Shown: positions 49,889 to 58,574 of the stretch, piece by piece
Layout of the letters: each line of letters starts with the position of its first letter
Numbering within the stretch: the first letter of the stretch is position 1
Source: Polyangia bacterium
GTDB taxonomy: Bacteria; Myxococcota_A; Polyangia; Polyangiales; JAUICN01
Length of the DNA stretch: 64,000 nt
Direction of reading: 5' to 3'
Assembly: GCA_030427835.1 (NCBI GenBank)
Contig: JAUICN010000004.1
Coordinates: 186,001-250,000, forward strand
Position numbers and translations under genes: made by a program
Notes under the pieces: model-generated
The model's input: the letters and a program-made list of their open reading frames with translations, nothing else
The model's database searches: none
What the model was told of the DNA's origin: nothing

Positions 49889-51478
49889 CTATGCCGGGTC
49901 CTGAAAGTGCCGGAGCACGGCGTTCACCACCCCGTCCATGCTGTGGGGGGTGGCCTCCCGGGCGACTTTGAGCCCAAGGGACCGCACCGCTTCGCTGGTG
50001 CGTGGGCCCACGGAAAATAAGGGGCAGGAAAACAGGGTGTGCCGCAGGGGTTCGGGGCAGGCGCTCCACAGGGAGTGAACTGCACTGGGGGAGGCAAAGG
50101 TGAGCCCGTCGAAGGGGCCATCGCTCAAGTGAGACTCAAGCGCTTCCACGTTCACGTCCCCATGGGTTTGGTAGAGCGGCCAGGTGTCCACGGTTTTAAA
50201 CAGGCCACTGCCACAGAGGACCTGGGCTAGGGCAGGGTGGGCCTGGGCAGATTGGGGGATCAGTGCCCGCAGCCCAGGTGCAACTCCAGTCTCCCGGGGT
50301 TGTGCCTGGGTAAGGTGGTCCACCAGTGCCGCACCCAGGGCCGTGCCGTGCTGCACCGAAGGCACAAGGTCCGTGAGGATCCCAAAATCCCGGGCCGCCT
50401 GGGCGGTCTGCTTGCCCACCGTAGCCACACGAACACCGTGCAATGCGCGGGCATCCAATCCCTGACGCCCGAGTGCGTCGAAAAAGAAACGCACCGCGCG
50501 GGCGCTGGTCCACAACAACCAGTCGTAGCTCCCCAGCTGTGAAAGAAAGGGTACGGCAGTTTTATCCCAGCCAGGATCCGCCTGGCTACGGATGGCCGGG
50601 ATGTGGCATGGCTCCGCTCCCAAATCCCAGAGGCGTGAGGCCACCCCGGGGGCGAGGTCCTCCCGGGTGACCGCAATTCGCTTTCCCGCCAGCGGCAAAC
50701 GCCCGTGCCAATCCAACACCCCATGGAGTTTGCAGACGTCACCCACCACGGTGAGCGAGGGCATGCCCAGGTCGGCCTCCTGGGCCAGGGCCGCGAGCGT
50801 GCCCACCGTTCCCCGCACCACACGTTGTTTTGCAAGGGATGCCCATTGCACCACCGCAGCGGGGGTGTTTGCCGGGCGACCGTGGGCAATGAGCCGCCCC
50901 ATCAACGAGTCGAGCTTGCGCAGGCCCATGAAGATCACAAGGGTCTCGGTGCCCGTGGCAAGCTTTGGCCAATCGTGGCTGCTTTGATCTTTTTCGGGGG
51001 ATTCCGTGGCGGTCACGTAGGCCACGCTGCTGGAGAGGTGGCGATCGGTCATGGGGATGCCTGCGTAGGCGGCCACGGCGGAAGGAGAAGACACCCCGGG
51101 TACCACCTCAAACGGGATCCCTGCCGCGTGCAGGGCCTGGGCCTCCTCAGACCCCCGTGCGAACAACAGGGGGTCCCCTCCCTTGAGTCGCACGACGGAC
51201 TTCCCTGCACGGGCCGCCTGCACCATGTGGTCATGAATGCGCGATTGCCGTTCGCTGGGTGTACCCGCGCGCTTGCCCACAAACCGCAAACGCGCGCCGG
51301 GTTTGCAGTGGGTCAGTAGGGATCTGTGGACCAGGGCGTCGTAGAGCACCACGTCCGCACGGGAAAGCAATCGCCTGCCCCGAAGGGTCAGCAGTTCCGG
51401 ATGACCCGGCCCCGCACCCACCAGATACACCATTGCCGGATCCGATCCTTCGCCCACTTGTGCGCTGCTAGCGGTCAT
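49889..51478 (-). CDS. CobA-HemD fusion: uroporphyrinogen-III methyltransferase/synthase
   Basis: Two steps of tetrapyrrole synthesis are fused in 529 residues. The N-terminal part (about 16-255) is an SAM-dependent uroporphyrinogen-III C-methyltransferase (SUMT, CobA). It has YLVGAGPGHPELLTLRG, the Gly-rich VRLKGGDPLLFARGSEE loop and PGVSSPSAVAAYAGIP. The C-terminal part (about 265-529) is a uroporphyrinogen-III synthase (HemD), much less conserved but with the family's DWLLWTSARAV, KTAQAARDFG and LTFASPSAVHSL segments. The combined enzyme makes uroporphyrinogen III and then precorrin-2 (toward siroheme or cobalamin). Such fusions are known in Firmicutes and some delta-proteobacteria. No hemA, hemC or sirohaem gene is adjacent. 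It is divergent from the cyclophilin gene. Confidence 0.93.
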   Translation of the reverse strand: MTASSAQVGEGSDPAMVYLVGAGPGHPELLTLRGRRLLSRADVVLYDALVHRSLLTHCKPGARLRFVGKRAGTPSERQSRIHDHMVQAARAGKSVVRLKGGDPLLFARGSEEAQALHAAGIPFEVVPGVSSPSAVAAYAGIPMTDRHLSSSVAYVTATESPEKDQSSHDWPKLATGTETLVIFMGLRKLDSLMGRLIAHGRPANTPAAVVQWASLAKQRVVRGTVGTLAALAQEADLGMPSLTVVGDVCKLHGVLDWHGRLPLAGKRIAVTREDLAPGVASRLWDLGAEPCHIPAIRSQADPGWDKTAVPFLSQLGSYDWLLWTSARAVRFFFDALGRQGLDARALHGVRVATVGKQTAQAARDFGILTDLVPSVQHGTALGAALVDHLTQAQPRETGVAPGLRALIPQSAQAHPALAQVLCGSGLFKTVDTWPLYQTHGDVNVEALESHLSDGPFDGLTFASPSAVHSLWSACPEPLRHTLFSCPLFSVGPRTSEAVRSLGLKVAREATPHSMDGVVNAVLRHFQDPA

Positions 51479-51492
51479 GCCAACCCATTGCC

Positions 51493-52404
51493 ATGAAACC
51501 TACCGTACTTGGCCCCGTTGTTCGAACGCTCTTGCTTGGGATGGTGATTCCCACAGTGGGCCTGCCCACCATGGCACTGGTGGGTTGCGGGAACCGGGAG
51601 GATGCCGGGGCGACCAGGGGCCGTCCAACCGCGGCTCCCAATGCCACTGCGCCCAATGCCACTGCGCCCAACGCCGCGGCTCCCAACGCCGCTGCCACAA
51701 AAAAAGACCCGGCCCATGCTCCTACCTCAAATTCCACCTCCGTAGGCAGTTCGACAAAACGCGCCGGGTCTCCCGCGCGCCCACCCACACGAACCCGCAA
51801 CCCCACCGCGCCGGATCCGCGGGCAGGAAGCTTTACCCTGGCCCAGGCCCTGGCCGGCGACGCAGGCCTACAGGGGAAGGGGACGCTGGTCGCCACGCTT
51901 CACACATCAAAAGGGGAACTGACGTGTGATCTGGATGCCAAGGCCGCTCCCAACACGGTGGCCAATTTCGTGGGCCTGGCCCGCGGTACCCGGCCCTGGT
52001 GGGATGCGGAGAGCGCCCAGTGGGTCACCCGCCCCCTCTACGACGGCACCACGTTTCACCGCACCATCCAGGGGTTCATGATTCAAGGGGGCGATCCCCT
52101 GGGAGACGGTACCGGCGGCGTGGGGTACGTCATTGACGATGAAATCCCTGCCGGCGCCACCCACGACCGGGCGGGGCAACTGTGCATGGCCAACCGTGGA
52201 CCAAACACCAACGGCTCCCAGTTTTTCATCACCGATGGTGCCGCCCCCCACCTGGACGGCGGTTACACCATCTTTGGTCAGTGTACGCCCACCGACCTGG
52301 TATCCAAGATCGCACGGCTGCCGCTCGCGGCGGCCAGCGGCGACCGCCCCGTGCAACCGGTGCCCATCGAAAAGATGGTGATTCAACTCAAACGGAGTCG
52401 TTAG
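51493..52404 (+). CDS. Cyclophilin-type peptidyl-prolyl isomerase lipoprotein
   Basis: Cyclophilins speed cis-trans isomerisation of prolyl bonds and help fold exported proteins. The 303 residues start with a signal peptide and lipobox (LVGC, Cys near residue 32). A low-complexity linker follows (about 45-120) and includes the repeated NATAP/NAAAP. The cyclophilin domain (about 128-303) has TTFHRTIQGFMIQGGDP, GYVIDDEI, LCMANRGPNTNGSQFFIT and a closing HLDGGYTIFGQ. The catalytic Arg of FHR and Gln of GSQFF are present. It should act in the periplasm or outer membrane. Its 3' end overlaps the convergent gene by 17 bases. A 15-base tandem repeat sits in the linker. Confidence 0.9.
   Translation: MKPTVLGPVVRTLLLGMVIPTVGLPTMALVGCGNREDAGATRGRPTAAPNATAPNATAPNAAAPNAAATKKDPAHAPTSNSTSVGSSTKRAGSPARPPTRTRNPTAPDPRAGSFTLAQALAGDAGLQGKGTLVATLHTSKGELTCDLDAKAAPNTVANFVGLARGTRPWWDAESAQWVTRPLYDGTTFHRTIQGFMIQGGDPLGDGTGGVGYVIDDEIPAGATHDRAGQLCMANRGPNTNGSQFFITDGAAPHLDGGYTIFGQCTPTDLVSKIARLPLAAASGDRPVQPVPIEKMVIQLKRSR
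51637..51696. repeat. 15-base tandem repeats in the cyclophilin linker
   Basis: Four units begin CCCAA; the first two are identical (CCCAATGCCACTGCG) and the others diverge (CCCAACGCCGCGGCT, CCCAACGCCGCTGCC). The array is in frame and encodes an Asn-Ala-Thr-Ala-Pro series. Confidence 0.85.
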
Positions 52405-52939
52405 AACTCTCTGGATCGCTCAGGCGATCGTTTCCCCCAGAGTGGGTGTCCGAGTCGGCGCCGGTGGATTCGAGGTTGAACTCGGGTTTTCCCACGTGCG
52501 CCTGCACCCCCTTGCCATCGTCATTGGGCACAAAGCGCACCTCCGTTCGAACGTCCAGCTTCACCGAGGTCAGCGCCCGGAAGAACTCCGCGGACACATC
52601 GGTGGCGGACAAAAACTCCCGAACCTCCTTGGCCACGCCCCGAACCACCGCACTTTTGGTGCCCTCCACCTGGTTCAGCACCTGGGCCATCAGTTCCTTG
52701 GGCATCTTGGCGTCGGCCATGAGATCCCGAATGGCACTGTCGGTACGGGTGAGGGTGCCAAGCCCGGTTTCGATGCCCTTTTCAATCCCCTTTTTGATGA
52801 CCTCGCGCACCGCACGATCAAGACTTCGCCCCCGGACTTGGCCGTCTGCCGGTTCTCCGAAGGGTTCGTCCCCGTGGCCCAAGTCCCCCAGATCGGGAGC
52901 GGGTGGGGAGTCGCCAGGCGGTGGATAGTTCTCGGACAT
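52388..52939 (-). CDS. Hypothetical coiled/helical protein
   Basis: The 183 residues have a Pro/Gly/Asp-rich N-terminal tail (about 1-30), a helical centre (about 35-125; VREVIKKGIEKGIETGL, MPKELMAQVLNQVEGTKSAVVRGVAKEVREFL) and a short strand with a disordered tail. There is no signal peptide or membrane helix. The central pattern recalls phasin- or PhaF-like helical proteins, but only weakly. Its 3' end overlaps the convergent cyclophilin gene by 17 bases, an arrangement that allows antisense contact of the two transcripts. Function unknown. Confidence 0.55.
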   Translation of the reverse strand: MSENYPPPGDSPPAPDLGDLGHGDEPFGEPADGQVRGRSLDRAVREVIKKGIEKGIETGLGTLTRTDSAIRDLMADAKMPKELMAQVLNQVEGTKSAVVRGVAKEVREFLSATDVSAEFFRALTSVKLDVRTEVRFVPNDDGKGVQAHVGKPEFNLESTGADSDTHSGGNDRLSDPESSNDSV

Positions 52940-53043
52940 CCCTACACACTAGCGGGTTTGGCGCGTTGTGTCATGGCCGAAAACGGTACCTTTCGGGACC
53001 GGGCGCTGGTGCCGCCCCTGGGGGCAGGCCATGGTGAAGCCCC

Positions 53044-54201
53044 GTGCCTGCCCGCCCTGATACATTGCCCGAAGAGTTGCCCAAGGTGTGCATGGTAAGC
53101 CCGCCGGTGCGCCCCCCCTGGACCCACGGAACGGTCAACCTGGTACGTGATCTCAGTGGCGCCATGACACGATACCGTGCGGTCACGAACCGGGGTCTGC
53201 CCACCCCGGGCAGTCGGATCGAGGCGCCGAGCTCTGCAAAACTAAAATCCGCCGAAAAGTGGGCCAGCATGCTTGCCCATGTGGCCGGCGGGCGACGCGC
53301 ATCGATCTGGCATTTCTTTTTCACCCCCACCGCCACCACCGCCCGCTGGGCCCGCCGTATGTGTGGATCGCTGCGACCCCGGTCCCTGCGATCCCAGGTC
53401 GTGCAAACCCTGTGCAGTGCGCCGGAGCGGCCCCGCCTGGAACACCTGTTTGCGCCCACGGTCATCACGCTCTCCGAGCACACGCGGCAGCGCTACCTGG
53501 AGGTGGGCGCGGATCCAAACAGGCTGGTGCACATTCCCCCATGTGCTGCGGTGCCTGAACCCGTGTCACCCACGCGGGCCGCGGAGATACGGGCCGCCTT
53601 TGGCATCGCGGCCCAAACCCTGTGGTTGTTGTACGTGGGGGACCTGGAGTTTGGGCAGGGCCCGAAGCCCACCGTGCAGGCCCTTGCACAATTGCGCAGG
53701 CAGGGGTTGCCGGCCCATCTTACGGTGGCCTCTCGCATGAAAACACCGGCGGCCATGGAACGGTACCGGGACGTGCAGCGTTTTGCCCAATCCCTGGGTG
53801 TGCATGCCCAGGTGAACGGTTTGAAGTCAACCGAGGTGCAGGACATTTCCTTTCACAATCTTCTTGGTTCGGTCGACCTGGTGTTGCTGCCGTCGCCGAC
53901 CCTGACCGCAAAAATGGACTACCCCTTGACCCTATTGGAGGCCGCCCACCTGGGTCGCGCCATTGTGGTGAGCGAGAGCAGCGCTGCCCGGGAGTTGGTG
54001 GACCGGGCCATGGCGGTGGCGGTGGGGCCGGGAATCGGGGATCTGGCCCAGGTGATCCAGACCTGGGCGTCCCCTTCCATGGGCAAGGCCCTTGGAGAAA
54101 CGGCACGGGTGCGGGCCCAGGAGTTCCTTGCACCCAAAGTGGCCGCAGCCCACGAGGCCCTCTACGATCGGATGGTGCACAACCAGGAACTGGGATCATG
54201 A
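53044..54201 (+). CDS. Family-4-type glycosyltransferase
   Basis: The 385 residues follow the GT-B plan. The N-terminal Rossmann domain begins KVCMVSPPVRPPWTHGTVNLVRDL, with a Gly region near the start that binds the acceptor. The C-terminal domain has the hinge strand LWLLYVGDLEFGQGPKPTVQAL, DLVLLPS, and the donor-binding stretch PLTLLEAAHLGRAIVVSESSAARELV, matching the E-x7-E area of GT4 enzymes (the first Glu is in LLEAAHLG, the second in ARELV). The sugar and acceptor are unknown. An ATG at 53092 is an alternative start to the GTG at 53044. The stop overlaps the ATG of the methyltransferase, so the two probably act in one surface-glycan or lipid path. Confidence 0.82.
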   Translation: MPARPDTLPEELPKVCMVSPPVRPPWTHGTVNLVRDLSGAMTRYRAVTNRGLPTPGSRIEAPSSAKLKSAEKWASMLAHVAGGRRASIWHFFFTPTATTARWARRMCGSLRPRSLRSQVVQTLCSAPERPRLEHLFAPTVITLSEHTRQRYLEVGADPNRLVHIPPCAAVPEPVSPTRAAEIRAAFGIAAQTLWLLYVGDLEFGQGPKPTVQALAQLRRQGLPAHLTVASRMKTPAAMERYRDVQRFAQSLGVHAQVNGLKSTEVQDISFHNLLGSVDLVLLPSPTLTAKMDYPLTLLEAAHLGRAIVVSESSAARELVDRAMAVAVGPGIGDLAQVIQTWASPSMGKALGETARVRAQEFLAPKVAAAHEALYDRMVHNQELGS

Positions 54202-55004
54202 GCAGCCACGACACGCCCCCCCACTCACCTCTGCGTTCACCTCTGCGTTCACCTCTGCGCTCGGGCACGGGGCAATCCCTGAAGGTGAGCGAGTACTACG
54301 ACGCCTTTAGCGAAACCTACGACGACCCAAGGGATGGCGCGTACCACCGTTGGATCGATGACCAGCAGGTGGGGATCCTCACGCCCTACGCCCAGGGGCG
54401 CGTGCTGGAAGTGGGGTGTGGTACGGGCAGGTTGCTTGACCGGGTGCGAGCCCTCAGTGACGAGGCCCACGGCATTGACATCTCGGAGGGCATGCTTCGG
54501 CACGCTCGGGAAAGGGGGCTGTTGGTAAGCTGCGCAAGCGCCACCCACATCCCGTACCCGGATCAGTACTTTGATCTTACCTACAGCTTCAAGGTGTTGG
54601 CCCATGTCCGCGAAGTGGGCCAGGCCCTCCGTGAAATGGCCCGGGTCACCCAGCCCGGGGGTATGGTCGTGGCCGAGTTCTACAACCGGTGGTCCCTACG
54701 ACACCTGGCCCGCACCCTGCGCCGTCCAGGCGTGATCGGGCGATCCGGCAAGGTCCCCGGGCGGTTTAGGGGTGTCACGGAACAGGATGTCTTCACCCGT
54801 TGGGATAGGCCCGCACAGATGCGCAGACATCTCCCAGGGAACCTTTGCCCCGTGGCTTGGCACGGGATCCGCGTGATCACCCCGCTGCCCTCCCTGTTGG
54901 AAGTGCCCCGGCTGGGGCCAGGTCTTGTGGGCCTGGAGAAGCGATTGCAGCGCCGTTTGTGGCAATTGGGTGGCTTTGTGGCCGTGGTGGCCCGCAAGGA
55001 GTAG
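54198..55004 (+). CDS. SAM-dependent methyltransferase
   Basis: The 268-residue class I methyltransferase has the SAM loop VLEVGCGTGRLLDRV near residue 66, the acidic post-loop residue in GIDISEGML, then ASATHIPYPDQYFDLTYSFKVL and REMARVTQPGGMVVAEFYN, all typical of the UbiE/COQ5-like group. The substrate is unknown; the upstream glycosyltransferase suggests a glycan or glycolipid. The ATG overlaps the upstream stop (ATGA). The N-terminus carries an in-frame 12-base repeat (encoding SPLR). A much longer upstream frame that would fuse into the glycosyltransferase gene was rejected. Confidence 0.82.
   Translation: MSSHDTPPHSPLRSPLRSPLRSGTGQSLKVSEYYDAFSETYDDPRDGAYHRWIDDQQVGILTPYAQGRVLEVGCGTGRLLDRVRALSDEAHGIDISEGMLRHARERGLLVSCASATHIPYPDQYFDLTYSFKVLAHVREVGQALREMARVTQPGGMVVAEFYNRWSLRHLARTLRRPGVIGRSGKVPGRFRGVTEQDVFTRWDRPAQMRRHLPGNLCPVAWHGIRVITPLPSLLEVPRLGPGLVGLEKRLQRRLWQLGGFVAVVARKE
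54225..54260. repeat. 12-base tandem repeat at the start of the methyltransferase gene
   Basis: TCACCTCTGCGT occurs at 54225 and 54237, with a third copy at 54249 differing in the last base. In frame it encodes SPLR three times near the N-terminus. Confidence 0.9.
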
Positions 55005-55028
55005 GTTTACCGCTCTTTCTTACGCACC

Positions 55029-57599
55029 ATGAGCACGGCAAAACCATTTCGACCGGAATCCAAGGCACCGGCCCCTCCCTCCAACCGGCCCCGACCGAAC
55101 GCACCGAGGGAAGGCTTACCGGGATCCGACGCAGCAGGACCCGACGTGCCAGGACCCGACCCGGGAATGGCTCGCCGGGCGACGTCATCCATGCCCCCCG
55201 CCATCCCAGGGAAAGCCGCGGCTCCCGTTCAACCGGTACCCTTTGGGGCCTACCTTTTGTTGCGCCGGGTGGCCACCGGCGGCATGGCCGAGGTGTACAA
55301 GGCCAAGGCGTTTGGCGCGGAGGGCTTTGAGCGTTTCCTGGCCGTCAAAAAGATCCTTCCGGGGATCGCAGAGGACGATGAGTTCACCGCCATGTTCATT
55401 GACGAGGCCAAGATTGCGGCCCAGCTAACCCATGCGCACATTGCCCAGGTGTTCGATCTGGGGCGGGTGGATCAGGACCTGTTCATCGCCATGGAATACG
55501 TGCCGGGGCGCAACCTGCGATCCCTCACCCAGTTTGCACGCACCCAGGGCCACCCCTTGCCGCTCGGCATGGCCTGTTACGTGCTTGCCAAGGCCTGTGA
55601 GGGGCTGGACTACGCCCACAACCGACGATCCCCCACCGGCGAAACGATCGCTCTTGTACACCGGGACATCTCTCCCCAAAACATCCTCGTATCCTATGAA
55701 GGCGAAGTGAAAGTGATCGACTTTGGCATTGCCAAGGCGGCTGGAAAAATCTCCAGCACCCAGTCTGGCATGTTGAAGGGCAAGTTTGGTTACATGTCTC
55801 CAGAGCAGGTTCAGGAGAAACCGCTCGACCATCGTAGTGATATTTTTGGTGTGGGGATTTGTCTGTACGAACTGCTCACGGGGCAACGTTTGTTCGATGC
55901 GGAAAACGACCTGGCGACCGTGGAGCGTATTCAAAAATGGGAGGGGCTTGGGCCCACTTCCAAGGCACCGGCGGGCACGGCTTCGGTGAACGCCGCACTG
56001 AAGAACATACCCCAACCCCTGGTGCTGATCCTTCGCCGCGCGCTCGCGCCCGATCCGCAAGCGAGGTACTCCACCGCCATGGAGCTGCACGACGACCTGC
56101 AGGCCTTCATGTACACGACCGACAATATTGTGACCCGGGCAGACGTGAGTGCCCACATGTACGAGCACTTTAAGGACGACATCCAGCGGGAGCAGCGGGA
56201 GAACGAACGCTACCGACATGCCCGCCCCTGGTTCACCTCCCTCGGTGGAACGCCAGAGGAACAACTGGGGTTGGATGATTTTGAGCCGACCCATCCTCGC
56301 AACCGTGGGCCCGCAAGAGCGGGGCTTGCGCAGGGCTTCCTATCCAACACAGGAGCGGGACCGCTCGCCCACCCTGATGGGCCCACAGGATCCGAGTCGG
56401 ACCCGTCGGGGGGATCCATGGGGGTTCACTCCTCGGTTCGCCCATCGCCAAAAGCGTTTCAGCAGGACGCCTCGGGACGGGGGGCACCCGTTGCCCAGGA
56501 CGGCTCCAACGTGGACCCGCGAATCCGTTCCAGGGCGGCAAGGCGCCGTCTGGTGGACGGGGCGCGATTGGGCATTCTAGGGGCACTTACGGCCATTGCG
56601 GTCGCCGTATTTTTTTGGGTGTGGCAACAACCCAGGACGGGCACGTTGCAGTTTTCCACCGAACCCTTTGATGCTCTGGTGCAAGTGAATGGCACGCCCA
56701 TCGCATCCAAATCAAGCCCCTTTATCATCACCGATTTGTCTCCCCTACAGGTGCACGAAATCATCGTGAAACGACCCGGCTACACGCCCTGGTCGACCCG
56801 CGTGCAAGTCCCCGCCGGGCAGGTGCACAGCTTGCCGCTTGTACGGTTGAATCCGGAGCGAGGCCGTTTGGGCACCACGCTTTCCCTGCTTTCCATACCC
56901 CGTGGTGCGGAGGTGATTGTCGATGGTAAACCCACCGGGCACGTGACCCCCGCGCAACTGGACTCCGTGGAACCCGGCATCGTGGAGGTGGTCCTTCAGG
57001 CCCCGGGGTGCGCGCCCTGGAGGGCCACGATCCAGGTGAGCGCGCACGGGACCATCGTGCCCACGGCGATCCTCCAGTGTGAACAGGCCGGGGTGGCATC
57101 CATGGGCCGGGGTTCCGATACCCGTCCTGTCGGGCGGCCCACCCAGGGGGCGCGCCCCACAGGAGAGGCTGTACGTACGACGGTAGCCGCTTCCCCATCT
57201 GCGACCGGTCCGCGGAACCCCCCGGGCTCGCCGAGGCAACCTTCTCCGCCAGCGGTCAAAAACCCCAGGGAAGGGTTGGCCGGGGACCCTCCTCCCCCCG
57301 TTGCCGACGTTCCACAGCCGTCGCCCGTGGCAGGTTCTGAATCACCGGGATCCGGTGGTGCCGTCGCCCGGGAACCCACCATGCCCAGGGGGCACGGGGC
57401 GCTACGGCTCAACACCCAACCCTGGACGACGGTGTACATCGACGGGCAACTGCTTGGAACGACCCCTGTGGTCGATCATTTTCTAAAGGCAGGATCCCAC
57501 AAACTGACCCTGGTCAACGACGACTACAACCTGCGTCGGGACGTGACCGTGCGCATACAGGCGGGACAAACCACCACCAAGGTGGTTCGGCTCAATTAG
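55029..57599 (+). CDS. Transmembrane Ser/Thr kinase with three PEGA domains
   Basis: The 856 residues comprise a low-complexity N-terminus (about 1-75), a Hanks-type kinase (about 75-370), a Pro/Ser/Gly linker, a transmembrane helix (about 513-533) and a periplasmic region. The kinase has VATGGMAEVYKAK, LAVKKI, HRDISPQNIL, DFGIAKAAG and GYMSPEQ. The periplasmic part has three PEGA-type beta domains: TEPFDALVQVNGTPI (about 540-600), IPRGAEVIVDGKPTG (about 620-675) and TQPWTTVYIDGQLLGTTP (about 790-856). PEGA domains are thought to bind surface polymers or other envelope components. It starts 24 bases after the methyltransferase stop, so it could share its operon. The signal sensed is unknown. 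Confidence 0.93.
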   Translation: MSTAKPFRPESKAPAPPSNRPRPNAPREGLPGSDAAGPDVPGPDPGMARRATSSMPPAIPGKAAAPVQPVPFGAYLLLRRVATGGMAEVYKAKAFGAEGFERFLAVKKILPGIAEDDEFTAMFIDEAKIAAQLTHAHIAQVFDLGRVDQDLFIAMEYVPGRNLRSLTQFARTQGHPLPLGMACYVLAKACEGLDYAHNRRSPTGETIALVHRDISPQNILVSYEGEVKVIDFGIAKAAGKISSTQSGMLKGKFGYMSPEQVQEKPLDHRSDIFGVGICLYELLTGQRLFDAENDLATVERIQKWEGLGPTSKAPAGTASVNAALKNIPQPLVLILRRALAPDPQARYSTAMELHDDLQAFMYTTDNIVTRADVSAHMYEHFKDDIQREQRENERYRHARPWFTSLGGTPEEQLGLDDFEPTHPRNRGPARAGLAQGFLSNTGAGPLAHPDGPTGSESDPSGGSMGVHSSVRPSPKAFQQDASGRGAPVAQDGSNVDPRIRSRAARRRLVDGARLGILGALTAIAVAVFFWVWQQPRTGTLQFSTEPFDALVQVNGTPIASKSSPFIITDLSPLQVHEIIVKRPGYTPWSTRVQVPAGQVHSLPLVRLNPERGRLGTTLSLLSIPRGAEVIVDGKPTGHVTPAQLDSVEPGIVEVVLQAPGCAPWRATIQVSAHGTIVPTAILQCEQAGVASMGRGSDTRPVGRPTQGARPTGEAVRTTVAASPSATGPRNPPGSPRQPSPPAVKNPREGLAGDPPPPVADVPQPSPVAGSESPGSGGAVAREPTMPRGHGALRLNTQPWTTVYIDGQLLGTTPVVDHFLKAGSHKLTLVNDDYNLRRDVTVRIQAGQTTTKVVRLN

Positions 57600-57684
57600 T
57601 TCAGAATCGAACACACTATTCAAAACGGTATTGGGTGTGCAGCACTCCCGGCCCCTGCCACTGCCCATCCTGAAGGATAAGGGT

Positions 57685-58218
57685 TCAAAAAAACGTGGCG
57701 AGGTGGGAGTCACCATCCCGATTGGCCACGGCCACGACCCGAACCGTGGCGTTGTGGTGTTTGTCACTGGCTTCACAGGGCGCGCCCGTCACTTCGACTC
57801 GGTACTGGTAGTCCAACGTCAACCCCTGCTCGAATCCCAGGGCTTTCCACAGGTTCCCACGCCCGGGGTCCCTGGGCTGAAAAAGGGTTTCAGGGCCTGG
57901 GATGGGATCGGGTATGTGCGTGCTAGGAGGAAGGCAATGATGCAAAATCCGGGACCCCTGGGGATCCACATCGGTTTCATCCGGGGACCGGCCCACGGCG
58001 TAGTAGTGCTGCACACCCTGGACCAATCGATCGAGATGGGCGGGCATCCCCACCTGGGCGGTGTGGGGCAAGTCCTTAACGAACACCGTCACAAACGTCA
58101 CCAGAATACTCGCGGCCAAACACAGGAGGCCTGCCAGCTCCCAGCGGAGACCCCGTTTGGAAGTGGGGCGACGTCGGGCAACAATCCGGGGTTGCCTATT
58201 TCCGCCCGGGTTTAGCAT
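57685..58218 (-). CDS. Pilin-like protein
   Basis: The 177 residues start with a basic n-region, then a hydrophobic helix (about 28-48) reaching into a helical stem (VGMPAHLDRLVQGVQHYYAVG), as in type IV pilins. The canonical GFTLIE cleavage site is replaced by GLRWELAG. The C-terminal half has the pilin-like phrase LWKALGFEQGLTLDYQYRVEVTG and ends VANRDGDSHLATFF, close to the G-D-x-D-G-D closing segment of myxobacterial pilin relatives. It may be a minor pilin or pseudopilin with an altered leader, or a distant cousin. No pil genes are adjacent. The next gene upstream ends 13 bases before its start. Confidence 0.5.
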   Translation of the reverse strand: MLNPGGNRQPRIVARRRPTSKRGLRWELAGLLCLAASILVTFVTVFVKDLPHTAQVGMPAHLDRLVQGVQHYYAVGRSPDETDVDPQGSRILHHCLPPSTHIPDPIPGPETLFQPRDPGRGNLWKALGFEQGLTLDYQYRVEVTGAPCEASDKHHNATVRVVAVANRDGDSHLATFF

Positions 58219-58231
58219 CCAAGGCCCCGGC

Positions 58232-58534
58232 CTAACCCGTAAACCCTGCCCGTCGTGGAGAAGCGTTTTCGTGGCGGTACTCCAGGCCCGCCACCTTGTC
58301 GTACTCCACCAGAACACATTTCTTGGATGTTCGGAGCTCAAGCATGTCGGCACAGGGGCTCACCGCCACAATGGGCCCCACCGAGGAGGCGGAACCCGCT
58401 TCCACATCCAGATAGACCACCACGTTGCTGACAGCGGGGACCTCCACCAGGGTGTTTTCCGTGGCTTCTGCCAGTGCACTCGAGTCCAGTTCAGGCACCT
58501 TGGCAAGGGCCTGCATCAATACGTTGCGTTCCAT
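58232..58534 (-). CDS. Small hypothetical protein
   Basis: The 100 residues begin MERNVLMQALAKVPEL. A helix, then strands (SNVVVYLDVEAG, GPIVAVSPCADMLELRTSKKCVLVEYDKV) make a compact soluble fold with two Cys. There is no signal peptide and no familiar motif. The ATG at 58534 is preferred over one at 58588 because it leaves room for a divergent promoter with the enoyl-CoA hydratase gene (40 bases). It ends 13 bases before the pilin-like gene on the same strand. Function unknown. Confidence 0.5.
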   Translation of the reverse strand: MERNVLMQALAKVPELDSSALAEATENTLVEVPAVSNVVVYLDVEAGSASSVGPIVAVSPCADMLELRTSKKCVLVEYDKVAGLEYRHENASPRRAGFTG

Positions 58535-58574
58535 GGTTGTTCTTCTCCCCGACCCCGCCGTAGAATGGGCCGGC

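Noticed and set aside
53622-54197. Upstream extension of the methyltransferase frame through the glycosyltransferase gene
   Set aside because: The extension is Gly/Arg/Pro-rich nonsense, and the ATG at 54198 overlaps the previous stop in the usual ATGA way just before the methyltransferase fold.
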